Below, in pieces: positions 34,971-46,974 of a DNA stretch of 64,000 nucleotides (the stretch's first letter is position 1; every line of letters starts with the position of its first letter). This DNA is from Whalleya microplaca (lineage: Eukaryota > Ascomycota > Sordariomycetes > Xylariales > Xylariaceae): positions 806,001 through 870,000 of the forward strand of contig MU385720.1 of the NCBI GenBank assembly GCA_022497155.1, given 5' to 3'. The notes beneath the pieces are model-generated. The model saw nothing but the letters and a program-made list of their open reading frames with translations. It had not been told where the DNA came from and made no database searches. Position numbers and translations under genes: made by a program.

Positions 34971-36000
34971 ATGGCCAAGATCTCGTAAGTTGAACCTGCC
35001 CGATTTCGAATTACGCGATTCCCGCTTGGGGTCTGGAGGGGTACTGCGAAAGGATGATGCTGGTGGGGTTATGAGACGAGATGGCTGGCCTGGGAGCTTA
35101 GGAGTGAAGGCGAGGAGGAGGAGCAAGACTAGTATTTGCGAAATCTTAGGAACGCAGGAACTTGCAAGACCTTTTCGCAAGTTTCGAACTGCGGTTATGT
35201 TGGGATTGTACACCTTGGCGCAGGTCGAAAGAGGCGGCCATGGAGACGGATTTTAGACCAGAGACGACGGGAACAGTTTTGCTGACATTGCGGTTCACAG
35301 GCGTGGTGCCCCCGGTGGCAAGCTCAAGATGACCCTCGGTCTGCCTGTGTAAGTTACAGGACCCCGCCCACTCGCTCGAAGCAACGAACGAACTGCTCGA
35401 TCGTCAAAGTTGCGCAATCATCGCACGGAAGACCTGCTAACGGGGAGGAACAGTGGCGCTATCATGAACTGCTGCGACAACTCCGGCGCCCGAAACCTCT
35501 ACATCATCTCCGTCAAGGGTATTGGTGCCCGCCTGAACAGATTGCCCGCCGGCGGCGTCGGCGACATGGTCATGGCCACCGTCAAGAAGGGCAAGCCCGA
35601 GCTCCGCAAGAAGGTCCACCCCGCCGTCATCGTCAGACAGTCCAAGCCCTGGAAGCGAACCGACGGTGTCTTCCTGTACTTCGAGGACAACGCTGGTGTG
35701 GTGAGTTTTGGTCTTTCCCTTCTGCATAGCGTCTAGGTGCTGGGCTCTGCGAAATATTTGCATAGTCTGGGCTGGCTCTACTATGTCTATTGTTAAAACT
35801 ATCCTAGAAGGAAAAAACTGACATGGAGAATTTCAGATCGTCAACCCCAAGGGTGAGATGAAGGGCTCTGCCATCACTGGACCCGTCGGCAAGGAGGCTG
35901 CCGAGTTATGGCCCGTAAGTCACCCCAATCTCTCTCTAACTATGCCCCAAGCCTAACCCATCGCCAGCGTATTGCCAGCAACTCCGGTGTTGTGATGTAA
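34971..36000 (+). CDS. RPL23: 60S ribosomal protein uL14 (L23)
   Basis: Five exons: 34971-34984, 35301-35348, 35454-35700, 35837-35914 and 35968-36000 (introns 316, 105, 136 and 53 nt), 139 aa, the usual length. The first exon encodes only MAKIS, split in the fifth codon, and is followed by a large first intron, a common arrangement in fungal ribosomal protein genes. Family stretches are [84 protein letters not shown] and [14 protein letters not shown]. uL14 lies on the 60S subunit face next to the sarcin-ricin loop and makes intersubunit bridges. A CT-rich stretch lies upstream. Confidence 0.97.
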
Positions 36001-37146
36001 ATGGAGCGTTTCGAGCATTGGGGGGCAAGCAAGTAAAACTACCTATTGACGACAAAGTCACGATCTGGGACACACCGATGAATGGCCAGCTACTTCACGA
36101 GAGACGGACAGGGGAAGAAGATGTAGTAGACATGATGTCTGGTAAAGACTGACTGTGGTCGCTTTGCATTTCGGCTATGGGGCGTAAAGGAGACATACCA
36201 AAATAGCATCCTGGACAAATGAAAGTCCAGTTCCCGAAGTCCTGACTACACGTAACTTTTACACGTTCGTCTACGGTGATGACTTACTACGCTTGGCCTG
36301 TAAACTTTGAATGTAATCTGTAGTATGAGTATCAACATGCACATGATGAATTCAGAAAAGGCAAGTAGTGGTTCCATAATTAATTTCTATGTATTCGCTG
36401 TTTTGGTGATCCTCAAATGCAAATCCTCAATTGGAGGCTCAAAAGGCCTTTCCCCTGTTCAAATCGCTGTTCATGCCGCCCCCCCCTTCGCTTTGTATGC
36501 ACATATGTATGTATGCCGCAAAAATAAGATATACAACTGAATCAATCCTTCCGGTCCTACCCTGCCCTGTTTCGGCAAAACGCGATTCCTCCCCCCATCG
36601 ATCGCGGATAAGAGGCAAGGCAGGACAATGAAAATGCAATTCTCGCTTTTAGGTCGGGCCCTGGCTTCATCAAAAGAATATCTCTCACGCCCATTCTGAA
36701 CCAACTCAGATAGACAGAGATATGGGTATGGGTATGGGTATGTCTCTCTCCCCTCCTGAACCAACTCAGATATAGAGACAGATATGGGGATGGGTATGGG
36801 TATGGGTATGTCCAGACTCGGGCCGTTCCAGTTCCAACACCAAGACTTGGTATCAAGCATGTGGTGAATTCCAGGTTGTATGCATGTATGTATGTGGTGA
36901 CATAATCATTCGCTGATTTTGATTCATCCTGTTCTTCCCCCCATCGCCTTCCAATGATGCATGTATGCTATCCTCCTATAATGCTGGGGGTATGTATCCT
37001 TCCTTTCCTTCCGTGGAAAATGCAACAAGAGGTTCGTGTGATTATGTAAGATGTGTGTATGTTTGTGTGTATGTATGGTATGCGTATGATATCCACGCAT
37101 GTACAATGTATAGATGTGTGGATGTATGCAGTTATGGCTATTGCAG
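36001..37146. other. Intergenic region between convergent genes
   Basis: Contains the 3' ends of uL14 (plus) and the large AT-hook protein gene (minus). It carries a tandem repeat (see 36696-36815) and many TGTATGTATG runs around 36860-37130. No gene is supported. Confidence 0.5.
36696..36815. repeat. Two-copy tandem repeat with (GGGTAT)n core
   Basis: A 60-bp unit beginning CTGAACCAACTCAGAT occurs at 36696 and again at 36756, each followed by a run of GGGTAT/GGATGG hexamers. The copies differ at several positions. Confidence 0.8.
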
Positions 37147-40113
37147 CTATTGCGGCTGCTGTTGTTGCGGTAGAGGCTGCATCGGAGCAGAACTGACACC
37201 ACTACCGACACCGACACCGGCGCCAACTTCGGGAGTCTGCTCGGGCGTCGTGGTCTTCACGGCCTGCTTCTTGGCGGCCAGGGTCGCGCGGCGCTTAGCG
37301 ACGGCGTTGCCCATTGATCCGGAGGCCCATCGAGCTATTGTCATGAAAATGTTAGCACGTTTTCTCTCTCCTTTTCTTAAAGTGAAGACTTTCATCTGAT
37401 AATGATGATGGGGAGAGGAATGAAATATAGGATGAGATAATAATCAATACATACCTTTCATGGAGTACGACATCTTCTCTGACTTCGTCATGGAGTTGTA
37501 ATCCTTGTTAGGGTCGAGGGCAGCCTCCCCATCTGTAAGGGGCTCGGCGACGCCGTTGCCCATACCATTACCGTTACCATTTCCATTGCCATTGCTGAAC
37601 CCGTTGCTGTTGCCGTTGCTCATGTGCGCGGGCGTGGAGTGAGAAGAGGCGGGTAGAGAGGGCGGGTTCGAAGTCGGCGTGGAGGCGGGCGCGGAGGCCG
37701 GCGTGTGCGAGCTGACGAGCTTGAGCTTGATTCTCTGCACGGGCTTCGGCTTCGGCGCGGGCGCCGCCTCGGGCTCCATCGGCGGCGGCGGCGGAGGCGG
37801 TACTGGTGCAGGTACGGGCGTCGGTGCGGAGGCCGCGGCGTTCTGCACCTTTTTGGAAGCGCGCCGGACGCGCTTGGGCTTGGGCTCCTCGGCGTAGGCG
37901 TCGTCACCGTCGTCGAGGGAGAACTTCTTCTGGCGTTTCTCCCGGAGCTGATAACTGTTCGACGCTACGGTCTCAACTGTCGCGGTTGACGAAGAGGTGG
38001 GAGGTCGGGACTCCTCTGCTGCGTTGGTAGAGGGCATGGACGACATGGAGTAGAATGATCCGGATGGGACTTCGGTAATGCGTGAGTTCCGGCGGCGAGG
38101 AGCCTGTGGAGACGTACCATTGGGCATGGGAGCCTCGGCCTCTTCTTCGTCCTCTTTGACGGCAGGAGCTCTGCGTCTACGCTTGCGAGTTGGTTTTGCT
38201 TCCTCTACACTGGGCTCAGGTTTCGCCTCGGGTTCCGGCTCTGGGGCTGGTGCTGGGGCTTCTTCGGGTATGGGTGGTGGTGGTAGAGGATGCTTGCGAG
38301 GGCGGCCACCTTTGCCCTTCTTCTTGGGCGTTTCTGGCACCGCGGGCGGCTCAGGTACCGCTGCTGGGGCTGCAGCATTCTGCTCGCCATTCTTCTCCGC
38401 GGCGGGCTGGGGACCGCGACGGCGCTTCTGTTGAGCCGGAGCTGGGGTGGAGCCTCTGCTAGGGGCTTCACCTCCATCGAAGGGGGCGGGCGGTTTTCTA
38501 GAGCGCTTTCCGTGCACGACGTTCGCATCGTCAGCCTCCGCTGCCTTAGCGGTTTGCCTGGGACGATCGCGAAGTCGGCCCTTGCCAACACCTCCACGTT
38601 GCGCAATGGGATCTTGCTCGCCGATCTTGGCTTCCTTGTCGTCGTACTCGAACATGTAGGCGTTGGCCATAATCTTGTCCTGTTGCCGAGCATATGCAAT
38701 GCGAGAGTCTGGCTTCTCGGCCTTGATACCCTTGATCACAAAATCTTTTCGGACGGGGTTCGCGTTAGGATCTCTACTAAGAGCCATTTTCTTACGGTGC
38801 TGAAATGATTCCTCCTCATGACGATAGCGCACTGCATTGTCTTCATCATCTGTGATCTTCCGTAGTTCATTGAACTCCTTCTGCCACGCTACAAGTGCTC
38901 GGTTGACCACATCAAGTCTCCGGTAAGCTTCTTCTTGGGGTAATGACTTGAAATCCTCCAGGAGGTCGGTAAACTCAGACGCCTCTCTAGCCTGTTTGAA
39001 ATAATACTGTTTTCTTACAGCAGACTGAGCGAATGTTGGCTCTGGTTCCGCGGCTGGAGAGTTTGCTGCAGTGTCTGCCGCGCCAGGAGAACCTGCCGGC
39101 GTCTCTTCTACTGCTACTTCTGCCTCTTCTTCAGCGCCATCTTCCTGAACTGCATCAGGGTCGGGCTCAGGCTCAGGTTGCGTATAAATAGTTGGGTACG
39201 AGACGCGAGCGCCTTCGATGTACGGAGTAAGATAGGCGTATGGGTTATGTTCGACTGGGTCAATGACATCCGCAAGATCAGTCTTAATGTCCATCATCAT
39301 ATCATCTTCCCGTCGTTGGCGTTTAACCTCATCACCGATTGCTGTTCCTTGATTAAGCGGTTTACGATCAAGTTGACCGACTTCAGAATTTGACTGTGAG
39401 GCATCGAGGGTACTTTGCGAGGCGTCGAGCACGGGGACCCTCGATTCAGAATTTGATGAGCCAGAACTAGTTCGTCTGAGAACCGACTCATCAGACATTT
39501 CGCTGTGATGGCCACCGACTTCGATGGTATCCTGGACCTCGACATCCTCCATCTGCTGGTCTGGGACATACGTCTGAGGCTCGACGGTAGTCTTTCTGGC
39601 TTGATTTCGTCGACGAACTGACGACGGCTGAGGTTGTTCAGAAGCACGTCTCTTGACTCGTGCATCGAAATCCTCGTCTGTTTCGTTTTCAATAAACGAC
39701 GGCTCAGTTTTCCGCTTTTTTATGGCGCGCGCGTTGCCGGGCGTTGCCTTGGCACCGTAGCTCTCATCCTCGTCATCCTGGGTAAAAGTGTAGTCTACAC
39801 GGGCCCGCTTTCTCAGTGAGCGTCCACCTTTGCTGTTAGGGTCCTCCGGGGAGGCATTGGCATTATCCATAGGATTCATGCGCACACGAGTCCCTCTCGA
39901 GGCAGAAGGACTCGGGGTCTCAAAGGTGAATGAAGAAGAGGCAGTCCCATTGGCGGCTGGGGTTCCGGCTGGAGCTTGAGCTTGAGCTTGAGCTTGCTCG
40001 ATACTCTCATAGGGTTTCTGAAATGATGCTTGTGATGATGATGGGGCGGGAAAAGTATGTCGCTTACGGGCCGAGGAGCGACCTCGTCCACGAGCAGAAG
40101 CAGGTGAATCCAT
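37147..40113 (-). CDS. Large disordered nuclear protein with AT-hook-like motif
   Basis: Two exons, 40113-37455 and 37334-37147, with a 120-nt intron (GTATGT...ACAATAG) give 948 aa. The ATG at 40113 (MDSPASARGRGR) is chosen because the frame upstream has only a TTG. Most of the protein is low complexity with many basic clusters. The folded core is about residues 380-530 (for example YYFKQAREASEFTDLLEDF, RRLDVVNRALVAWQKEFNEL and NAYMFEYDDKEAKIGEQDPI). KGKGGRPRKHPLPP is an AT-hook-like DNA-binding motif. After the intron the conserved end reads ARWASGSMGNAVAKRRATLA and then a Gln/Pro tail. I do not know its family name; the composition fits a chromatin-associated protein. The two-exon join is supported because the joined frame YSMK-ARWASGS keeps the basic helix in frame. 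Confidence 0.8.
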
Positions 40114-41804
40114 GTTCACCAAGGTGAGGTTGGGATGTTGGTTGGTGTGTATTAGTGAGGTGAAGGTGAAAGAAGTTTTGGGTCGGAGATTATGTAAGTG
40201 GGGAAAACCAGAGAATTGCAGAGCCTGCGGTCGCAAAGCGAGCAATGAGAAGCGCGGATGCGTGGAAGAAACGGAAATGAAGAATTCTAGAGATGCGAGG
40301 GATATTTTCCTACGCGTTGTGAGAAGCCTGGTGGCTGCTGGTGGTGTAGATGGACGGGTGAAAGGTGGATGTAGTAAGGAGGCAAAGGGCTTGAAAATTG
40401 TAGGTATGGGTTACAAGGCGAATGAAGTATTGACTGCCGGAGCCAAAGGCGATGACAGCAACCAGAAGAAAAAAAGGACGTGATCAGAAGGGAATCAGTA
40501 TACTAGAGTAAGATTGACGAAGGACTGGGGGATCTCTTGAGATATGTTGCTGGCGTGGTTGTCAGTAGAGTTTGAGTTGTGCTGTACAGATGTAGAGAAG
40601 AGAGGTATTAGAAACGTATGTACAGATCTGTAGCCAGCATGAGACAAAAGGAGCTTTGCTGACTTGGAGACCAGTGACCAATATGGGTATGGGATGGAAT
40701 GTAATAAAAGCTGTAGAAGCAGAGAAGAAAAAAATCAAAATCAAGTGCGCGAATGCAACTTACAGGACAGTAGTCGGATATTACCAGCAGAGTCCTCCCA
40801 TCAATGTTACGGGCAGGGTGATGCACGATGGTACCGGGTGGAAAGTGAAGGTGAACAATAGAGTGACAGTGTCTTATTATTCCGCTGCGCTCGTCTCATT
40901 CAGAGAATCACCACCAAAAATGGCTGAGTTGTGCTAAATTTTGGAGGTTCCCGGCCACACTAGCCACAAATGACATCCGAACTGGGGGCCACCAGCCACC
41001 GCGCTTGTGCATTTCTGGCAACGGTCTCCGGCCAATGGGACAACACGAAATCGCTGCAACCTGACCTGTCTAGGCCGCATTGGTGTTAGCGGCCCCTGGC
41101 AGCGCAGGACAGGCAGGAGCCCTGGGGAGGGGCCCCTGCCACGGTGCCCTGCGGCAACGTACAGCAGTTCCTGATCAGTGATCCCACGGGCATCTGCCAG
41201 TCTGCCCATACCGGCCGGTGACGTCCTAACCTTCCTAACCTAACGTCCACTTCAACTTCCACTTCAACTTCCACTCCTACCTACTCCCACTCCCACTTCT
41301 GAAATATCACACTATTTATTTACTTGACATACGACAACGTGACTACGCTGATCTATCTTCCTCACTAAGTAAACTATACCTACTTTAAACTCTCTTTTAT
41401 GTATTACAGCCTTGCCACTGTCATCAGTTGTCTAATAAAGTCTGAAAACTAAAGTCCGTTTGTTACATCTGCCGGCCAATATAATAAGAACCCTGTGAAA
41501 CGATTGGTTCCTCCGGCACTGCATACCTTACATACAGTTCCTTACCTGCCTCACTTACCTTGACTACCTGTTACGGAACACAGCGAATCAAAGTCAAAGG
41601 ATTTGAACCTTTCCATACCACCGGCTCTTCTAATTAACGACTTCTTCAACACTATTCCGTAGTCGTTTTCTGGAAAACACACCCTTGCTGTCGAGAGGAT
41701 CTGTCGGGTTCATTTATTTACCTTCAGTCCGTTGTCTGTAGAACACCCACCTCATCGAGTCATCTCTTTAACAAAGCCGGGCGCGAACGCGATCTCTACC
41801 CAAC
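40114..41804. other. Divergent promoter region
   Basis: Separates the AT-hook protein gene (minus) from MTC1 (plus), so it contains both promoters. No gene is supported. A CTTCCACTTCAACTTCCACT direct repeat lies near 41250-41280, and the stretch 41500-41800 is CT-rich, as expected for an MTC1 leader. Confidence 0.5.
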
Positions 41805-43506
41805 ATGTCGGCCAAACGAACCAAGTCCAACACGAATGCCGAGATTGATGAGCTCTTCAAGGATATTGACGACGACAGTGCGCCTAAGAAGTCCACCAAG
41901 TCTAAGCCCGCTGCCTCGAAAGCCCGAGGCGACAAGCCCGGGCAAGACATCCTCGCAGATCTAGAGCACGACCTGGCCGAGGAGCCTGTCCGGCCCCACA
42001 CTCCTCGCATCAAGGACAGTTTGAAGCGGACGAGCACAGCAACGCCTCCCCCAGCTGGTTCGCGGCTTTCCGAAGACAAAGCATCCAATGTCGCACGCAA
42101 GTCTGCCGAGAGTACCCGCTCCCTCCACGCGAGTTTTACCCCAAGCGCCACCAGCTCCGACCTCCAAGAAGCAGAGAAGAAGGGTCCAGTTGAGCAAACC
42201 ACATCGGCGGCCGGAGGCGGATGGTGGGGTGGTATCTTCGCCACAGCTTCTGCTACTGCGAATGCCGCCATGAAGCAAGCCGAGGCCGCATACAAGGAAA
42301 TCCAACACAACGAGGAGGCCAAGAAATGGGCTGATCAGGTTAAGGGAAATGTCGGCGCTTTGAGAGGCCTGGGTAAGTGTAGTAAACACCATGTTGCTCT
42401 ATCCTATCCATTTGACTAGACTACTGCTTCAAGAGAGGTTCGGTCTATAGCATGTCTAGGGATCTATCTAGCTGACGACTTCGATCGCAGGCGATGATTT
42501 ACGCCACCGCGCTCTGCCAACCTTCACCAGCATTCTGCACACGCTTGCCCCCCCGATTTCTTCGCACGAACGTCTACTCATTCACATCACTCACGACATA
42601 GTCGGCTACCCGTCACTCGACCCTCTCATCTACGGTGTCTTCAACCGAGTTATGTCACAGGTCGAGGGCGGCGATCTGCTCGTCATCCAACGAGGCCACG
42701 AGAACACTGCCCGACGAACCTCCGATGCAGCCTTCTACACGGGATCCTCGAGCTCGGCCGGCTGGCGCGACGGCCCGTGGTGGAGGCAGATCGACTCGCC
42801 CCGCGACCTCGGGACGGTGAAGGGCCTGCTCGAGGGCACGAAGCTGTGCCGCGTGAACGCCGAGAGCTACGCGCACGACTACTTCGCGCCGCGCGGCGGC
42901 ATCGCCGAGGCGCAGAAGCGCGCCCTCGAGCCCGTCAGCGAGGACAACCCCGTGCGCACCAGCGACATCTTCCTGGCCGTGCAGCCCATCACCGTGGACG
43001 CGGACCCGGCGCTCTTCGCGGGCAGCAGGAGCAGCACAGCGGAGAAAGAAGAGGAGGCCGGTAGCGCCGTCGCTAGCACCGCGGACGCCGACACCCAGGT
43101 CTGCTTCGCCGTCTACGTCCTCGACCCCGTCCACGACATCATGTACAGCACCGTCTCGCAGAGCATCCCCGTCAAGTGGATCCAGTGGCTCGACGCGCCC
43201 ACGCCGCTGACGCCCGCCAGCAGCGACCGCGACCAGGGGTCTTCACAAACCGAGCACGAGTACGAGAGCGGCGTCAACGTCCCCGACGAGATCCGCGTCA
43301 TCGTCGAGGGCGGCGGCGTCGACCCCCGCGAGTGGGTCGCCGAGTGGGTCGAGGAGGCCCTCAGCCTGAGCGTCGGCGTCGTCGCGCAGCGGTACGTCGC
43401 CAGGCGCATGGGTGTTGGTGAGGGAGGCCTCGGCAAGGGCAAGCAGAAGGTCGAGGCGCTTGTGCAGGAGGGCGGGGGCGAGGCTGCGAGGGCTGGGCTT
43501 ATTTGA
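41805..43506 (+). CDS. MTC1: Maintenance of telomere capping protein 1 (MTC1) homologue
   Basis: Two exons, 41805-42372 and 42491-43506, with a 118-nt intron, give 527 aa. The N-terminal third is disordered and acidic (EIDELFKDIDDDSAPKKS). It is followed by the family core: GGGWWGGIFATASATANAAM, a short helix, then LPTFTSILHTLAPPISSHER, LLIHITHDIVGYPSLDPLIY, VFNRVMSQVEGGDLLVIQRG and a beta-rich C-terminal half (DIFLAVQPITV, VCFAVYVLDPVHDIMYSTVS, PVKWIQWLD). This matches the fungal Mtc1/DUF5427 family. Yeast Mtc1 was named from a cdc13 synthetic-growth phenotype and is a cytosolic/COPI-vesicle-associated protein, so the name says little about mechanism. Exon 2 from about 42770 is very GC-rich at third positions compared with exon 1. 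Confidence 0.88.
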
Positions 43507-44735
43507 TTTGGTGGGTAGATGGATAGGGGATGAATAGGGGGCGGTATGGTAAGGTATGGTAGGGCAGGGTAGGGTAGGGTATTGTGTGGTGTGGTAACTG
43601 GGCACGAACGGTGTGCGTGTGTACGTAAGTAGGGCATCTGAGAATCGCATTGCCCCTGTGTGTGTTCTTTTTTTTGGAGTCAAGGGGAGCTACTACTGAC
43701 TGGTCAGATGCCGATTATTTGAGCTTTTGGTTTTGAGATTATCTACCTAGTTGGTGAGAGAGATTCATGGTGTTATGCTACAATATCTACCTCAGTGACC
43801 TGGATTCGCCTGGTGAGGATGCGTGTCTGAATATGTGTGTGGTTATGCGATGATATTTGGAGGGTTGAAGGAGAGATGAGAGTTGATTCGAGGTGGCTAT
43901 GAGTGAAGTACTGGTTTTTGCTGGTTGAGTTGAGTTGGGTTGGGTTGGGTTGTAGTACTGACCGCGGGTGGTTTTCCCAGAGAGATCATGTAGAATCTAT
44001 CTCCTATCGTATATCTAGATACCTCGTTACGACACAGGTCTGGGGGAGACCCTTCATCGACGCGCTCTGTAGACCGCGGTTCGTAGTCGGTCGATGGGAA
44101 GATGTTGAGCAATACAGCTATGGATAAGTAAGGAGAACAGAGGAATGGGACAAGCACATACGTGCCCGCATGTATTACCCAGGCGAGTAGGGAGGGAGGC
44201 GACCTTGACGATGAGCTCGCGAATCTCAAAGCCCGAGACGTGTGTTCTAAGGGCACGTCGGCGAGGACTTGAACTAAACGCCGAGGGTGTCCTTCGATGG
44301 CGAAGTAGGTTAGTGCTCGAAGATAGGATGGAGTTGGGTCACCACTCCCTACTGGGATGATATCCATCTCACCGAGTTAGTTTATCGCCAAGCTACGCGA
44401 GGTCTGAGAGGAGGGTTGTGCCACGTAAGGGCGACGGCGACGGTGAGCGCGGCTGTGATGATAGCCTGCGTAGGTAGCAGATAACCCCTTGGTAAAGTGT
44501 CATAACGGGTTTCCGTGTAAATTCCCCTATTATATAGGGGTTACCAGATCTTGAGCCCGCAGTTTTGTCTCTTGGTTACATAGGATTGCACGTTGTAAAC
44601 ATCAAGTCCATATATAATGCACAGAATGTTTACTCTTCATTGCTTCAAGTGTCACCCCCTAAGGAGAAACTAGGGATTCTATGCTATACTGAGGAAAAAT
44701 CGATGGGATTTATACACCATATCAAAGGCCTGTGA
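43507..44735. other. Intergenic region between convergent genes
   Basis: Holds the 3' ends of MTC1 and malic enzyme. GT-rich simple sequence occurs at 43541-43600 and GGTTGGGTTGGG at about 43930-43950. A 156-codon minus frame (43897-44367) has no family resemblance. Confidence 0.5.
43541..43582 (+). repeat. Degenerate (TAGGG)n/(GGTAT)n simple repeat
   Basis: GGTATGGT and AGGGTAGGGT units alternate just after the MTC1 stop codon. They are not exact TTAGGG telomere repeats. Confidence 0.6.
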
Positions 44736-46974
44736 TTATCCCCGCGAAGCCTTCCTCTTCCGCGTAACCTTATCCTCCACATTCTCCAGACTGCCCACTA
44801 TCTTCAGTTCAGCTCTAGCCTGTCGACTCGCCGTCTCCGGCTCGACTCGTTTGAGCGGACGATACACGGGGTTCCACATCTGCTCTCTGATCCAGTCCTC
44901 GAGTTCCGAGTCGTCAGTTGGGATGCCCTTCTCGGCTGCAACCCCTTCTTTGATAGCTGCGCGGATGACCCCACGGGCTACTCGAACGCTGACGGCGCGG
45001 ACGTCTTCAACACCTGGAAGTAAGGGTGCGGTGTCGTCCTTGAGCGCCGGGCTCAGGTCTGCGACAGCTTTGACGGCTGCGACGAGCATCTTGTCGGTCA
45101 GTTGCGTTGCGCGCGAGAGTACTGCCCCGAGGCCGATGCCGGGAAATACGACTGAGTTGTTGCATTCGGCGATATCTATCTCGACTTCGGAACCATTGGA
45201 ACCCCACGGTCCTTTGACAGGGTTGAAGGGCGAGCCAGTAGCTACAAGGGCTCTGCCATCTGTCCATTTGAGGAGGTCTTCTGGTACTGCCTCGTGGAGC
45301 TTGGTTGGATTGGAGAGAGGAAGGATGACAGGCCGTTCCGTATGCTGGGCCATGGCCCTGACAATTTCTTCCGTAAACGCCTTCGGCACGGTGGAGGTTC
45401 CAATCAAGACATTTGGGTGGACTTCCTTAATGACGGAAAGCAGAGACGTTTCCTTGCCTTCCCACCCGGAGGCGTCCTTGGCAAAGACTTGCTGGCCGGG
45501 ATCAAGCTCGGTCTTCGTGGTCAGTAGACCAGGCCTATCAATTAACCTATAATGCAATTAGTCCTCATTGAATTTCACATAAGATTTCGGGGCTAAGTAG
45601 AATTCGAAGACTAACCAGATCTGTTTTGCTGCTTCCTCCTTACTTATATCCTTCTCTGAAGCAATAGCATCACGGACTTGATCCGCGATACCAACACCAG
45701 CAGTTCCAGCGCCAAAAATGACCATCTTTGTATCTCTGAGCTTCTGTTTACTTACGTGCAATCCGGCCATAATAGCTGCTAGGGTCACACATCCAGTTCC
45801 TTGGACGTCGTCATTGAAACAGGGGATCTCTGGCCGGTAATGGTCTAGGATGCGCCGAGCTGTACCAGCACATCAATATTGCGATCTAACTTTGACATTC
45901 AGAAGTACTCACCATTCGTGAGACCGAAATCTTCGAAATGGATATAGGCCCGAGGGAAGAGTTTACGAGCAGCCGTCACGAAGGTATCAACGAATTCGTC
46001 GTACTTCTTCCCCCTTACTCGTTTCTGACGTAGGCCGAGATACAGATCATCGTTGAGAAGTTCCTCATTGTTGGTTCCACAGTCCAGCACGACAGGCAGG
46101 GTCCGATTGGGGTGAATACCAGCGCAAAGAGTAGTAAGTGCAAGCTTCGCGACTGAGATCAGAACTCCACCGACGCCCTGGTCTCCGATGCCAAGAATCT
46201 CTTCGCCATCTGAGCTGCGTGAGCATTGATACTGTATTTACGCAGTTGAACCGGAATGTTTTCCGGTTGAGAGCTTACCTGTTACGACAATGTAGTCAAT
46301 ATCTTCAGGTTTCCCCCACTGGGCTAGATCATGAGTAACCCTATCTACATGATTGATGTTGAGAAAGCATCCCTCTGGCCGCCGGAACAGGCGAGAGAAG
46401 TTTTGAATCGCAGCGCCCTCGGTTGGTGTGTATACGATACTGAACATCTCTTTCAAGTGATCTTGTAAAAGCTAGGGTTTATTAGTCTCAATCACCTGGA
46501 TAGTGCATATCGCGCTTCTAAGAAAATCGGTCTACTAGATGCAGCGCTTCAACAGACTGACAAGTGGCCGGTATGATAGTAGTGCTATGGCAATCTCACC
46601 TTGAAGTACAAGACAGAATTCTGCTCTTTTAAAGAGGTGAGAAATGTATTCTTGGCCAAGTCATCACTCCTAGAAGAATATTGTTCATAGGCACGCTGGG
46701 TTTGCTGTTCGAGCGTTTGGACACCCGCTGGCAGCAAGCCAGTGAGGTTGAATTCGCGGCGCTCCTCGGAAGAATGAGCAGATCCACGGTTGAAGTACGG
46801 TGTATTCAAAAGAACGGTTCCAGACACTGCACATTCTATTGGGCCACTAGTGCTCAATGGCAGGTGCGAGAATTTGGATTTGGCGTTCGATGACATCTTG
46901 GGGGATGTGTGGATTTCGGCGTGATTGAGAGGGTGGAGTCTCAGCTTTCGCAAGAAAGTCCGCGTGAGATACAT
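44736..46974 (-). CDS. MAE1: NAD-dependent malic enzyme
   Basis: Five exons: 46974-46600, 46471-46279, 46209-45913, 45859-45616 and 45546-44736 (introns 128, 69, 53 and 69 nt), 639 aa. Malic enzyme decarboxylates malate to pyruvate. Family stretches are SIVYTPTEGAAIQNFS, VVTDGEEILGIGDQGVGG (across intron 2), KLALTTLCAGIHP, PVVLDCGTNNEELL, IHFEDFGLTNARRIL with the metal-binding Glu-Asp, NDDVQGTG, the NAD-binding VIFGAGTAGVGIADQV, LSNPT, ALVATGSPF and NNSVVFPGIGLGAV. The N-terminus (MYLTRTFLRKLRLHPLNHAE) is basic and amphipathic, as in a mitochondrial presequence. A second in-frame ATG at 46896 starts MSSNAKSKF just before the conserved domain. The C-terminus ends RKRKASRG. Confidence 0.95.

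Noticed and set aside
43541..43582. Possible interstitial telomere repeat beside MTC1
   Set aside because: The units are irregular TAGGG/GGTAT, not TTAGGG arrays, and the region is in the middle of housekeeping genes; the MTC1 name is coincidental.
43897..44367. A 156-codon minus-strand frame between MTC1 and malic enzyme
   Set aside because: It lies in GT-rich simple sequence in a convergent intergenic region and matches no family I know.
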